From Streptomyces sp. DG1A-41 (GTDB taxonomy: Bacteria; Actinomycetota; Actinomycetes; Streptomycetales; Streptomycetaceae): a stretch of 64,000 bases of DNA. Every line of letters begins with the position of its first letter. Position 1 is the first letter of the stretch. This document shows, piece by piece, positions 46,378 through 55,278 of this stretch. The notes under the pieces were generated by a model that was given only the letters and a program-made list of their open reading frames with translations, ran no database searches and was not told where the DNA came from. The position numbers and the translations under genes are program-made. The stretch is from assembly GCF_037055355.1 (NCBI RefSeq), contig NZ_CP146350.1, positions 8,765,001 through 8,829,000 of the forward strand. The letters run 5' to 3'.

Positions 46378-47347
46378 CCGTGGCGGCAGCAACCTGGACC
46401 GACGTGGTCGTCGTCTCCCGGAGGGCGGCCACGCCCGGCATCGCTGTGTTCGACCTCACCGCGGCCGACGGCACGCACCTCCCGCCCTACACCCCCGGCG
46501 CGCACGTCGACGTGCTGCTCGACGAGGCGTCCGGACTGGTCCGCCAGTACTCGCTGTGCGGCCCCCTGGACGGCGGGCGGTACCGCCTGGCGGTACTCAA
46601 CGCCCCCGAATCGCGGGGCGGTTCAAGGGCGATGCACGCCCTGCGGCCCGGCGACCGTTGCGGATCTCCGCACCGCGCAACCGCTTCCCCTCTCGCCCCC
46701 TCGCCCCCGCGCGCCGCCATCTGCTGTTCACCGGCGGCATCGGCATCACGCCGCTGCTGGCCATGGCCCGCCACCTCGACGCCGAGGGCGGCGACTACAC
46801 GCTGCACTACTGCGCCCGCAGCCGCACCGACGCCGCGTTCGCATCCGGGCTGGCGGACCACCCCCGAGTCGTCCTCCACTTCGACGACGGCGACCCGGGC
46901 CGGCTCCTCGACGCCCAACAGACCCTGGGCGCACCGGATCCGGACACACCCGTCTACGTGTGCGGGCCCGGCGGCTTCATGGACCACGTCCTGAACACGG
47001 CCGAGGCGATGGGCCGGCCGCCCGCCGCACCGCGCAAGGAGCGCTTCACCGCCGACGCCCCGGACCCAGGCGGCCCGGAACCGGGAAGCTTCACCGTAGG
47101 GCTGGCCTCCACCGGGGCCGAGTACCACGTCCCCGCCGACCGCAGCGCACTCGACGTCCTCCTGGACAACGGCGTGGACGCGCCGTCCTCCTGCCGGCAG
47201 GGCATCTGCGGAGAGTGCGTCGTACGGGTCCTGGCAGGCGACCCCGAGCACCGCGACGACGTGCTCACCCCGGACGAACAGGCCGACGGGCTCTTCGCGC
47301 CCTGCGCGTCCCGGGCACGCTCCCAGTTCCTGGAACTGGACCCCTGA
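46374..47347 (+). pseudogene. VanB/phthalate-dioxygenase-reductase type oxidoreductase, frameshifted
   Basis: FMN/FAD domain in the first frame (VVVVSRRAATPGIAVFDLTA, PPYTPGAHVDVLL, VRQYSLCGP, SRAMHALRPGDR). After about 46658 the next frame continues with LRISAPRNRFPS, LLFTGGIGITPLLAMARHLD (NAD domain), VYVCGPGGFMDHVL and the C-terminal plant-type ferredoxin with Cys ligands in SSCRQGICGECVVRVL and LFAPCASRA. Adding one G (CCGG for CCG) restores 324 residues. It would pass NADH electrons to the Rieske oxygenase, which is truncated, so the system is dead or mis-sequenced. Confidence 0.8.
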
Positions 47348-47499
47348 TAGGAACCGTATTTCAGGCTGCCGCAGATCGAGGTGTAACACGGCAGTGCTCG
47401 CGCGACGCAGAAGTAGGCAGAAACGGGCCAGTCCAAGGCTGAATCTCACTGCCCGGGGCGATCCCTGCAAACATCGCACGCGCGAGATTGGAATTTTTT

Positions 47500-47853
47500 G
47501 TGAACAACACCGACCCGGTTTCCGGATACCAGAGCTACGACCAGCCGCCCACGCCTGGCAGCCCGGCCCGCAAGCAGGCCACCGCGCGGCGGGTAGCCCT
47601 CGCCACCTGCACGATCGCCGACGTGGCGGCTGGACTGCTGGGCCTGTGGATCGTGCTCTACCTGCTCGACGCGAACCAGGGGAATCCCTTTGTCGAGTTC
47701 GTCCACGGAATGGCGGACTGGCTGTCCGGATGGGCACAGGACATTTTCACGATGGACACGGAGAGCCTACGTGTTGTTCTCAATTACGGTCTCCCGGCGG
47801 TCATCTACTTGCTGATCGGCCACGGAATCGCCGCCCGGCTCAACCGGGCCTGA
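47500..47853 (+). CDS. small hypothetical membrane protein
   Basis: A 117-aa protein: polar N terminus (about 1-30, KQATARRVALATCTIADVAA), TM1 about 37-58 (AAGLLGLWIVLYLLDANQG), an amphipathic loop with VEFVHGMADWLSGWAQDIF, TM2 about 92-112 (VVLNYGLPAVIYLLIGHGI). Resembles hypothetical membrane proteins in Streptomyces accessory regions. GTG 47500 preferred over TTG 47488; the upstream T-run (GAATTTTTT) is unusual and gives no ribosome site. Confidence 0.65.
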   Translation: MNNTDPVSGYQSYDQPPTPGSPARKQATARRVALATCTIADVAAGLLGLWIVLYLLDANQGNPFVEFVHGMADWLSGWAQDIFTMDTESLRVVLNYGLPAVIYLLIGHGIAARLNRA

Positions 47854-47947
47854 TGGCATTACGGGCACATCTGCCCCGGCAGGGGTGGGGAGCAGGCGGC
47901 ACCCCCGGCGCCGAGGCGACTGCCCGCCCGGCACCGGGGACGCCGTG

Positions 47948-50875
47948 TCACTTCTCGTCGCGCAGCCGGGCCGCCAAGGACGTCAGCGGCTCGGTCTGGT
48001 CGGTGTGACCCAGGGCGGTGAGGCTGGAGACCGCCGCGTCGAGGCGGGTGAGGGCGGGGGCGGGGCGCTCCAGGTAGATGCCCTCCACGGCACCCGCGAG
48101 ACGGACGCACTCGGCCCACTCCTCGGCGTGGTCCTGCTCCGCTCCCGGCTCGCCGAGCAGGGCGAGCGTTTTCTCCAGGGCGGCCAGGGAGTCCTCGTAC
48201 TCACCGGCGTACGCGTTGACCCGCCCGTGCTCGTAGGCCAAGGCCGAGTCCAGGGAACGGCCGTGGGCCTCGTACCCGGCGGCGCGGGCCTCATCGGCGA
48301 CGCGGCCGGCGTCGGCGAGGAAGGCGAGCGCGTCGGCGAGACCGTCGGGGCCCTGCTGCTGGCCCTGGAGGCGGGCGAGTTCGCGCAGGCAGTTGCTGAG
48401 CTGCTCGTAGCGCGGGTCCCGGGCGTGGGCGGCGAGTGCCTGATCCGCGGCCTCGCGGGCCCGGCCGAACTCGCCGGACTCTCCGAGGAGTACGGCGGTC
48501 TCCGCGGCGATCATGGCGTGGCTTCCCGGGTCGTCGTCCCAGCCGGCCGACTCGGCCGCGAGCGCGACGAACTCCGCCGTGGCGGCCCTGAGGTCGTCTC
48601 CCGCGTGCAGCGCACGGGCCCGGGTCAGGCGCAGTTGGGCGACGAGCCGGTCGTCCAGTTCTCCGGCGGCGACGTCCGGTTCCGCCAGCAGGGAGTCGAG
48701 CAGGGCGATGCTGTCCTCGACGCGGCCCAGGTCGAGGCTCAGCTGGGCCGCGTTGCTGTAGGCGCAGAACGCGTCGGTCCGGCTGCCGTGGCGAAGGTCC
48801 TGCTCCGCGGAGCGCGTCAGGTGCCGCAGTGCCTCATCGGGACGCCCCAGGAACATACAGGCCTGGGCCAGATCACCGTGGAGGCGGGCGGCGTCGACCG
48901 CGTCGGCCGGCCAGTCGGCGGCCAGTCGCAGGCTTTCGGTCAGATCCGCGTGCGCGGCCCGCGCGTCCTGGAGGCCGAGCTGGAGCCGGCCCCGCAGCCC
49001 GAGCGTGCGGGGCAGGTGCCAGGCCGGGCCGTGCGCCTTCAGCCGGTCGAGGAGGGCGTCGATCTCGGTGACCGCGGCGGGCAGGTCGCCGGAGATGGCG
49101 TACGTACTGGCCCGCAGCAGCAGGGCGCCGGAGACCTGCCCGGCGACGTCGTGCCGGGTGGCGAACGCGTGCAGCAGCTCTACCTCGGCGAGGACCGGCG
49201 CGGCGTGCTCCTCGCTCCCCGTGATCTGGAGGCGCAGGCCGAGCGCGGTCGCCCGCAGCCTCAGCAGGCGGGCCTCCTGGTACGGGGCGAGACCGGGCGT
49301 CTCCTCGTGCAGACGGACGATGGACGCGTGGGCGGTGGTCAGCTCGGCGGCCTTCGCCTCGGCCGCGTCGGCGGCGCCCTGCGCCGGGATCTCGGCGGAG
49401 GCGAGCAGGGCACTGGCGCGGGCGAGTGCCGCGTGACCCGGCAGTCCGGCGTCGTCGTACAGGCCGGCGGCCTCCTCGTAGAGGACGGCGGAGACGGCGA
49501 AGTCGTCCTTGTCGCCGGCCCGGCTCGCCTCGTCGGCCAGCAGATCCGCTCGCAGATGGACGAGCGTGCCCACGGCCGGGTCGTCGGGGTGGGTGTAGTC
49601 ACGGGCGGCGACGAGCGTGCGCAGCCGGGCCCAGCAGGCCGGTGCGTCGGGGTGCCCCTGCTCGTTCAACGCCCGTGCCCGGGCGATGAGTTCGGGCAGC
49701 GATTCCGGGACGGCGGCGGGCGCGGCAACGGGGCCGGCCGGAGCCACGTCGTCGAGGCTGCGGGGGCGCAGGGTCAGTTCCAGCGCGTCCAGGAGCGGGG
49801 CACGGTCGAGGCGGGCCCTGCGGCGGTCGGCGTGGGACGTGGTGCCGTTGCGGGTGTCGAAGCGGGCCGCGAGGTCGTCGGCGCGCCCCCGCACCTCGGT
49901 GCGCAGTTCGGCCACCGTCCAGGCGCGGCCCGAATATCCGGCGGCCGGCAGTTCGCCGTGGCCGAGGAGCTCGACGCGCTGGAGAAGGACCTCCACGCCG
50001 GTGAGGAAGCCGAGCAGGTCCAGCGGCGAGTCGACCTCGTCGAACAGGCTCCGGTTCTCGGCCAGCAGTTCCAGGCCGCGTGCCTCGTTGCCGGTCAGCG
50101 CGCAGAACTCCAGGTGCCGGCCCACCTCCTGGGACATCGAGGGGTTGCGGCGGCAGCCGCGGTAGCCGGCCAGGTGCAGTTCGCGGGCCCGGTCGGTGCG
50201 GCCGGTGCGCAGCAGGGGCAACAGCACGTACGACACGGAGCGGGTCGGCTCCTCCCGGCAGGACTCCTTCCCGGCCAGGACGGGCTCCCAGGTGCGCAGC
50301 GCCCGCTCGTCGTCGCCCGCCGCCAGGTGGTACAGGGCGCGCTCGCAGATCTCGCAGGCCTCGCAGTCGCTCAGCCGGGTGCGGGTGCGGGCCGCCCACA
50401 GCTCGTAGGCGAGGGTGGTGTCCTCACCGACGTGGGCGGCGAGCTGGTACGCCTGTCCGTAGTACGGCTGGAGGCCGAGGCCGGCCTTCTCGTACCGGTC
50501 GCGCATCTCGGTGAGCCACTGGCGCAGGCTGGACAGCGGTATCTCGGGCAGTTGGCGCAGGGCGTGGGCCACCCACTTGAACCGCCAGAACAGCATGTGA
50601 CGCAGGCGCTCGTCGAAGACGTCGGGCTGCTCGTCGAAGAGGGTGAGCAGGCGGGCGAAGACGACGGGCGACTTGCGGGGTTCGGAGCCGTACGTGTACG
50701 CCTCCTGAAGCTCGAGGAGAGCATGGATGAGCGGGACGGGCTCCGCGAACTGCTCGGCGGCGTCGACCAGTTCCTCGGCGGTGACGGTGCGGGTGCGGCC
50801 GTAGGGGCGCTGGTCGTTCTCCTGGAGCGCCTGGTACAGCTCGTCCGTGGTCTGGGGATGGGGTGCGGTGGGCAT
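47948..50875 (-). CDS. large tetratricopeptide-repeat protein paired with the Hsp90-like gene
   Basis: A 975-aa soluble, almost all-helical protein. N-terminal 60 residues include EELVDAAEQFAEPVPLIHAL; the region about 160-190 holds DCEACEICERALYHLAAGDD (three Cys). From about 380 to the end there are many TPR pairs: LPELIARARALNEQGHPDAP, SAVLYEEAAGLYDDAGLPGH, LRLAADWPADAVDAARLHGD, LGRPDEALRHLTRSAEQDLR, EDSLAALEKTLALLGEPGAE. TPR arrays commonly dock Hsp90. It starts 2 bp after the Hsp90-like gene stop, so the two are translationally coupled and probably form a complex. No enzyme motif seen. Confidence 0.85.
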   Translation of the reverse strand: MPTAPHPQTTDELYQALQENDQRPYGRTRTVTAEELVDAAEQFAEPVPLIHALLELQEAYTYGSEPRKSPVVFARLLTLFDEQPDVFDERLRHMLFWRFKWVAHALRQLPEIPLSSLRQWLTEMRDRYEKAGLGLQPYYGQAYQLAAHVGEDTTLAYELWAARTRTRLSDCEACEICERALYHLAAGDDERALRTWEPVLAGKESCREEPTRSVSYVLLPLLRTGRTDRARELHLAGYRGCRRNPSMSQEVGRHLEFCALTGNEARGLELLAENRSLFDEVDSPLDLLGFLTGVEVLLQRVELLGHGELPAAGYSGRAWTVAELRTEVRGRADDLAARFDTRNGTTSHADRRRARLDRAPLLDALELTLRPRSLDDVAPAGPVAAPAAVPESLPELIARARALNEQGHPDAPACWARLRTLVAARDYTHPDDPAVGTLVHLRADLLADEASRAGDKDDFAVSAVLYEEAAGLYDDAGLPGHAALARASALLASAEIPAQGAADAAEAKAAELTTAHASIVRLHEETPGLAPYQEARLLRLRATALGLRLQITGSEEHAAPVLAEVELLHAFATRHDVAGQVSGALLLRASTYAISGDLPAAVTEIDALLDRLKAHGPAWHLPRTLGLRGRLQLGLQDARAAHADLTESLRLAADWPADAVDAARLHGDLAQACMFLGRPDEALRHLTRSAEQDLRHGSRTDAFCAYSNAAQLSLDLGRVEDSIALLDSLLAEPDVAAGELDDRLVAQLRLTRARALHAGDDLRAATAEFVALAAESAGWDDDPGSHAMIAAETAVLLGESGEFGRAREAADQALAAHARDPRYEQLSNCLRELARLQGQQQGPDGLADALAFLADAGRVADEARAAGYEAHGRSLDSALAYEHGRVNAYAGEYEDSLAALEKTLALLGEPGAEQDHAEEWAECVRLAGAVEGIYLERPAPALTRLDAAVSSLTALGHTDQTEPLTSLAARLRDEK

Positions 50876-50877
50876 CG

Positions 50878-52734
50878 TCAGCTGTCCTTGCGGAGGGCGT
50901 GGGCGAGAAGGTCGAGGAAGGAGCGGTTGATGAGGCTCGATTCGGCGGGCCTGAGCGGGCGCCGGGACAGCATCGCGGCCTGCCCGTAGAGGGCTTCGGC
51001 GCTGGTGCGGGCCAGCTCGGGCTCGTCGATGGCGACGGCGGCGCGGACCAGCGGATTGAGCTGGTTGAGAATCAGCTGGGCCCGCGGGGCCTCCTGGCGC
51101 AGGGCGCCGAGGATGTCGCCCCACAGGCCGCCCTCCTGCTCGCGGGCGAGCTGGGAGCGGGTGCGCTCGTGCCGGGCCTCGCGGCTGTCGACCAGGAGCG
51201 CGGGGGCGTTGGCGGGCTGGAAGGTGCGCAGCGCGACATCGCAGTCGAAGACGGCGAGGGCGTCGCGGGCCAGGGCGAGGTAGGCCGCGGCGGCCAGTTC
51301 CGTCTCCCGGTCGACGGGATCGAGGTGGGCGGTGAGGGTCGCCGGGTCCAGGTCGGCGACACTGGCCTCGGGCCGGATCTCGGGGAGCCGGTGGACCAGT
51401 TCGCGGTCGTAGGTGTAGCCGCCGTTGACGACGCCGAGCCCGGCGGCCGAGGCGATCGCCGCGACCTGCCGGAACTCCTCCACGGTCGACGTCACGAGCA
51501 CGGTGCGGTGGGTGCGCGCGAACTCGTCGAGGGTGGTGTGCCCGTCGGTGGTCTCGAACGGCAGCCAGGGCAGCAGCATCCGCAGGATCTCGTCGTCGTG
51601 CACGGCGAGCGACTTCACGGCCAGGTGGTGGGCCTGGAGGAAGCGGGCCAGCAGGTCCGGGTCGCTGGCGGCGGCCCGGGCGATCCAGGCGCGCAGCCGC
51701 TCGGCGAGGGCGTCGCGGACGGCGGCGAGGGTGTCGTCCTCGTAGAGGGACTCGCGGGACGCCGTCGGGCGCAGGCTCTCGGCGTCGACCACGCAGCGCA
51801 CGAAGAACGCCCACTCGGGCAGGAGCTCCTCGGCCTGCTCGGACAACAGCATGCCCTTGACGTGCACGCGGTGGCCGTGGCGGCGCCCGGCCGGCACCGT
51901 CTCGGGCAGCACGCACGCGATGCCCCTCAGGCCCACGGCCGGCAGGTCCAGCTCGATGGTGTCCAGCGGCTTGAACCCGAAGACGTCCTCGCCGTACGCG
52001 GCCAGCGCGCGGGAACGGGTTCCCGGCGTGGGGTACGTACGCGCCCAGGGCGCGGGCTCGGGGTTGACGGACGCCCCCGGACCACCCGGACCACCTGTGC
52101 CGTCGTCGAAGGTCACCGGGTGGCGCAGCAGGGAGCCGAAGTGCCGGGCCAGCGCGTGCACCTGCGCCGGCCGGGTCCACTCGCCCGCGTCGGCGCGCGG
52201 CGTCAGCGTGACGGTGGTGCCGGGCCGGGGTCGGGCGGAGGCGGGCAGGGTACGGACGGTGTAGCTGCCGTCGCCGCGCCCCCGCCACTCCACGGCGGGG
52301 GCCTCGGGGGTGCGGGCGGAGCGGCTCAGCACGTGGATCTCGTCCGCGACCAGGAAGCAGGAGAGCAGGCCGATGCCGAACTGGCCGATGAAGTCGCCGC
52401 GTTGCTCGGCAAGACGGTCGGCACGCTTGCTGCTGCGGCCGATCGTGGCGAGGAAGGTGTGCACGTCGGCCTCGGTGAGACCGACGCCGTCGTCCTCGAC
52501 GCGTACCACCGAACCGTCGGCGTACAGGCGGATGCCCAGGGCGTCGGCGGGTGCGGCCGAGTCGAGGGCGTGCCGGGCGGTGAGCGCGTCCACCGCGTTC
52601 TGCATCAGTTCACGCAGGTAGACCTTGGGACTGGAGTAGAGGTGATGGGAGAGGAGATCGACGAGGCCGCGCAGATCCACCTGGAAGGTGCGGTCGGCGC
52701 CGGCCGGGTTCGCGGCGGTGTCGGGCAGAGTCAT
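50878..52734 (-). CDS. HSP90-family ATPase (HtpG-like)
   Basis: A 618-aa GHKL chaperone ATPase. Bergerat ATP-site residues are intact: Glu42 and Asn46 in YLRELMQNAVDALTA, Asp81-Gly83-Gly85 in VRVEDDGVGLTEAD, lid glycines in GQFGIGLLSCFLVADEI (about 118-134). Middle-domain segments DVFGFKPLDTIELDLPAVGL and LLPEWAFFVRCVVDAESLRP, TASRESLYEDD (catalytic-loop Arg). The C-terminal third is divergent from HtpG. This lineage differs from housekeeping HtpG and is found in Streptomyces beside TPR genes. First or second gene of an operon with the helical-repeat gene (52 bp upstream) and the TPR gene (2 bp downstream). Start ATG 52734. Confidence 0.9.
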   Translation of the reverse strand: MTLPDTAANPAGADRTFQVDLRGLVDLLSHHLYSSPKVYLRELMQNAVDALTARHALDSAAPADALGIRLYADGSVVRVEDDGVGLTEADVHTFLATIGRSSKRADRLAEQRGDFIGQFGIGLLSCFLVADEIHVLSRSARTPEAPAVEWRGRGDGSYTVRTLPASARPRPGTTVTLTPRADAGEWTRPAQVHALARHFGSLLRHPVTFDDGTGGPGGPGASVNPEPAPWARTYPTPGTRSRALAAYGEDVFGFKPLDTIELDLPAVGLRGIACVLPETVPAGRRHGHRVHVKGMLLSEQAEELLPEWAFFVRCVVDAESLRPTASRESLYEDDTLAAVRDALAERLRAWIARAAASDPDLLARFLQAHHLAVKSLAVHDDEILRMLLPWLPFETTDGHTTLDEFARTHRTVLVTSTVEEFRQVAAIASAAGLGVVNGGYTYDRELVHRLPEIRPEASVADLDPATLTAHLDPVDRETELAAAAYLALARDALAVFDCDVALRTFQPANAPALLVDSREARHERTRSQLAREQEGGLWGDILGALRQEAPRAQLILNQLNPLVRAAVAIDEPELARTSAEALYGQAAMLSRRPLRPAESSLINRSFLDLLAHALRKDS

Positions 52735-52786
52735 CGGGCAGTCCGGAGTGGGAGAAAGGGCGGGCGGGAACGGAGCCGGCGTGCGC

Positions 52787-53773
52787 TCAGGCGCGGCGGT
52801 GGTGGCGGGCGAACTGCTTCTCGGGCTCCGCGAAGTAGGTCCAGGGCCAGCTGGTGTAGGCGCCGTCGAGCGTCTGGAAGACACGCCGGACCGTGTGGCG
52901 CTCACCGGCCAGCGACAGGGCCATGGCGAACATGTTGAAGTCGTGCTGCCAGCCCGGGCGGTACGCGTAGGCGGGGTGGAGGATGCTGCGGTCGGCCGCT
53001 TCCCGCAACTGCGCCTGGATCTCGGAGGTTTCGAGGTGGTCCCCGCGCTCCGCCTCGACCCACTCCTCGATGTACGCCATGGCGATCACGCAGCCGAGCC
53101 GGTGCCCCTCCGGGGCGCGGGCGACCGCCTCCTGGGCGAACGCCAGGGCCTGGCCCGGCTCGCCGCCCCAGCGGGGCTGCAACTGCGACACCCACTCCAG
53201 GTGGGTCTCCGGGTCCAGCGGGTCGCGGCGCAGTGCGGCGTCGAGGCGGGTCTCGTTGACGGCGCGGCCCAGCGACATGCCGCGGCCGGAGGTGAGGAGG
53301 CGGCGCCACGGAGTGACCCACTCCGGCCGCAGCTCGGCGGCCTCGAGCAGCTGCTCCTCGGCGATGTGGAGCCGTTCGTGGAAGACCCGCCACTGCTCCT
53401 GTGTGACGTTCACGGCACGCTCGGCGGTGCGCGCCTCCCAGCCCCAGCTGATGTGGCGCGTCCCGGATATCAGCAGCGCCGTCGCCCGGTGCTCCTTGTC
53501 CTCCTCGGCCGCCTTTCCGATCCAGTCCTGCACGCCGTCCAAATCGGCGAGCTCGCCGAGGACTTGATGGTCGCGGCCGAGATCGAAGGGGGCCAGCGCC
53601 GCCTTCACCGCCTCCCAGTCACCCGCGTCGGCCGCCTCCACCAGCGCGAGCACCCGCGCGTCCCCGAGCGCACGCAGCGTGTACATCCCGTTCTTCTGCC
53701 TGCGCGCAACGGGCAGGGCATGCGGATCCGCCACCGGTCTCTCCGCACCCCTGCCGAACAGCTTGCCGAACAT
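52787..53773 (-). CDS. hypothetical helical-repeat protein of the Hsp90/TPR operon
   Basis: A 328-aa protein: MFGKLFGRGAERPVADPHAL, then helix pairs DARVLALVEAADAGDWEAVK, DGVQDWIGKAAEEDKEHRAT, ERLHIAEEQLLEAAELRPEW, EWVSQLQPRWGGEPGQALAF, CVIAMAYIEEWVEAERGDHL and HDFNMFAMALSLAGERHTVR. TPR-like solenoid, possibly DUF4034-related; I cannot name a function. First gene of the leftward operon with the Hsp90-like ATPase and the large TPR protein. The ATG at 53773 has GGGAGGGCGCGGC upstream. Confidence 0.8.
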   Translation of the reverse strand: MFGKLFGRGAERPVADPHALPVARRQKNGMYTLRALGDARVLALVEAADAGDWEAVKAALAPFDLGRDHQVLGELADLDGVQDWIGKAAEEDKEHRATALLISGTRHISWGWEARTAERAVNVTQEQWRVFHERLHIAEEQLLEAAELRPEWVTPWRRLLTSGRGMSLGRAVNETRLDAALRRDPLDPETHLEWVSQLQPRWGGEPGQALAFAQEAVARAPEGHRLGCVIAMAYIEEWVEAERGDHLETSEIQAQLREAADRSILHPAYAYRPGWQHDFNMFAMALSLAGERHTVRRVFQTLDGAYTSWPWTYFAEPEKQFARHHRRA

Positions 53774-53850
53774 GCCGCGCCCTCCCCTGATCCCGAGTGA
53801 TCGTGCGGTGCAGCATATGCGGCCCGACTGACACCGCTTCCACAGGGTTT

Positions 53851-54069
53851 TCACCGGTGTTTCACCGGCACGTGCGGCAACGGCCGACCGCGGCCGCCAC
53901 GCGGCGAGACGTCGCTCAGAGCCGGCTGCCGTCGTGCAAAGGCCGTCATGATCCGCTCGGACATGCCGTGGACATCGGCTGCCTGGCGCAGCTGCCCCAG
54001 CCCGACCGGCCTGTAGCCGGTGGCCGGTACGGCATAGCCCTCGCGAGCGAAGAACAGCTCGGACGGCAC
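53851..54069 (-). CDS. short unassigned frame in a 445-bp gap
   Basis: A 72-codon frame with GTG start: SELFFAREGYAVPATGYRPV, GLGQLRQAADVHGMSERIMT, AFARRQPALSDVSPRG. Codon bias is acceptable and the frame remains open upstream without a start, so it may be the end of a lost gene. No family recognised. The rest of the gap 53774-54217 shows nothing identifiable. Confidence 0.3.
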   Translation of the reverse strand: MPSELFFAREGYAVPATGYRPVGLGQLRQAADVHGMSERIMTAFARRQPALSDVSPRGGRGRPLPHVPVKHR

Positions 54070-54217
54070 ACGCTGCCCGGCGTGGGCGGGGGCTACCGGC
54101 TCGCGCCCGGGGCGAAGCTGTTCCCGGTGCTGCTCGAAACGCTGGGGGAGGGCGCGTCGGGCGTGAAGAGGTCGGCCGGCGTGCGCGCGCTCGGGCCACG
54201 CCGGCCGGCTGGGTGTG

Positions 54218-54610
54218 TCACCCGGCGAGATCGGCCTTGCCGAACAGGACGGCGTAGCCGGACGGGAGCTGACTGAGAAGCTGGTTCAGCTCGCCGCCGC
54301 TGATCGCGTCGGCCAGGGCGGTCAGGACGGCGCTGGCGTCCCACTCGGCGGTGCGCGGCCGGGCGCCGATGCGCTCGGCGACCCTGCGGTAGAACTCGTC
54401 GATCCCGAAGCTGTCGGCCTGCTCCGGCTTGGCAGCGGTCAGCGTCTGCCCGAGCGGTCCGGGCAGCTGGGAGGCGAGGTCATCGACCTCGCCGGGGCTG
54501 ATCCTCTGGGCCAGCACCCTCAAGACGGCTTCGGTGACCTTCGCGGCTTCTTCCTGGCTGCGGTATTCGCCGAGCTCGCGTACGCGGGCGAGGTACTCGT
54601 GGTACTGCAT
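54218..54610 (-). CDS. DUF2267 protein
   Basis: A 130-aa helical protein with the DUF2267 double repeat: [53 protein letters not shown], then [45 protein letters not shown]2267 genes often accompany stress-protein islands with small heat-shock proteins and DnaK-type genes, as here. Reads in the same direction as grpE, 123 bp downstream. Confidence 0.92.
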   Translation of the reverse strand: MQYHEYLARVRELGEYRSQEEAAKVTEAVLRVLAQRISPGEVDDLASQLPGPLGQTLTAAKPEQADSFGIDEFYRRVAERIGARPRTAEWDASAVLTALADAISGGELNQLLSQLPSGYAVLFGKADLAG

Positions 54611-54733
54611 CGTTCGTCACCTCCGCTTGCCGGAGCGTCGACGGCATCGGTGCGATGCCCTCATTCCCGGTACCCAGGTAGGCGACCTGCGTGACGGTCT
54701 CCGCTGACGCGCATGATGCGGCCCGGTGCCCGG

Positions 54734-55276
54734 TCAGCTGCGCGCGATGGGGAAGGGCGGCGCCCCGCCGGCGGTGGAAGGGCGTACGCCTCGGTCGCTC
54801 CCGTGCGCGTTCCTCGCGGGCGGAGCCGGCCCCGCGACCTCCACGTGGGCCGGGCGCAGCAGGTGGTCGCCCAGCCGATAGCCGGGCCGGAGGATCGCCG
54901 AGCAGACCAGGCGGTCCTGGTCGGGGGACGGGTGGTGCGCCAGGGCGTCGTGGCAGGCGGGGTCGAACGGATCGCCTACCTCGCCGAACGACGTGACGCC
55001 CAGCGAGCCGAGCTGCTCCGCCAGGCTGTCGGCGATGTCCCGCAGACCAGGCGTGAGCGGCTCGTGCACGCACGCCCGGTCCACGGCGTCCAGCACGGGC
55101 AGCAGCGCCCGGAGCACGTTGGCCACCGCAATCTCGCGTACGGCCAGGCGGTCCCGCCGGACCCGTTTGCGGTAGTTGTCGTACTCGGCCTTCACCCGCT
55201 TCAGGTCGGCGGTCCGTTCCTCCACCAGGCGCCGCAGCTCCGCCAGCTCGGTGTACTGCGGCCCGCTCCCGGTCAT
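54734..55276 (-). CDS. grpE: GrpE nucleotide-exchange factor (accessory copy)
   Basis: A 180-aa GrpE that releases ADP from DnaK. Long N-terminal helix [20 protein letters not shown], signature [25 protein letters not shown], and the beta-domain [40 protein letters not shown]. The N-terminal acidic tail of main-copy GrpE is missing and the C-terminal 25 residues are disordered. It begins 2 bp after the dnaK-derived gene, preserving dnaK-grpE order, yet its partner here lacks the ATPase domain GrpE acts on. Confidence 0.92.
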   Translation of the reverse strand: MTGSGPQYTELAELRRLVEERTADLKRVKAEYDNYRKRVRRDRLAVREIAVANVLRALLPVLDAVDRACVHEPLTPGLRDIADSLAEQLGSLGVTSFGEVGDPFDPACHDALAHHPSPDQDRLVCSAILRPGYRLGDHLLRPAHVEVAGPAPPARNAHGSDRGVRPSTAGGAPPFPIARS

Positions 55277-55278
55277 CG

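Noticed and set aside
47885..50989. Rightward open frame of about 1030 codons
   Set aside because: Gly/Val/Arg-rich shadow of the TPR gene, with no ribosome site and no fold-like pattern.
47948..52288. 1446-residue TPR protein
   Set aside because: The upstream 470 codons are an out-of-frame reading of the Hsp90-like gene; the true start is ATG 50875, 2 bp after the Hsp90 stop.
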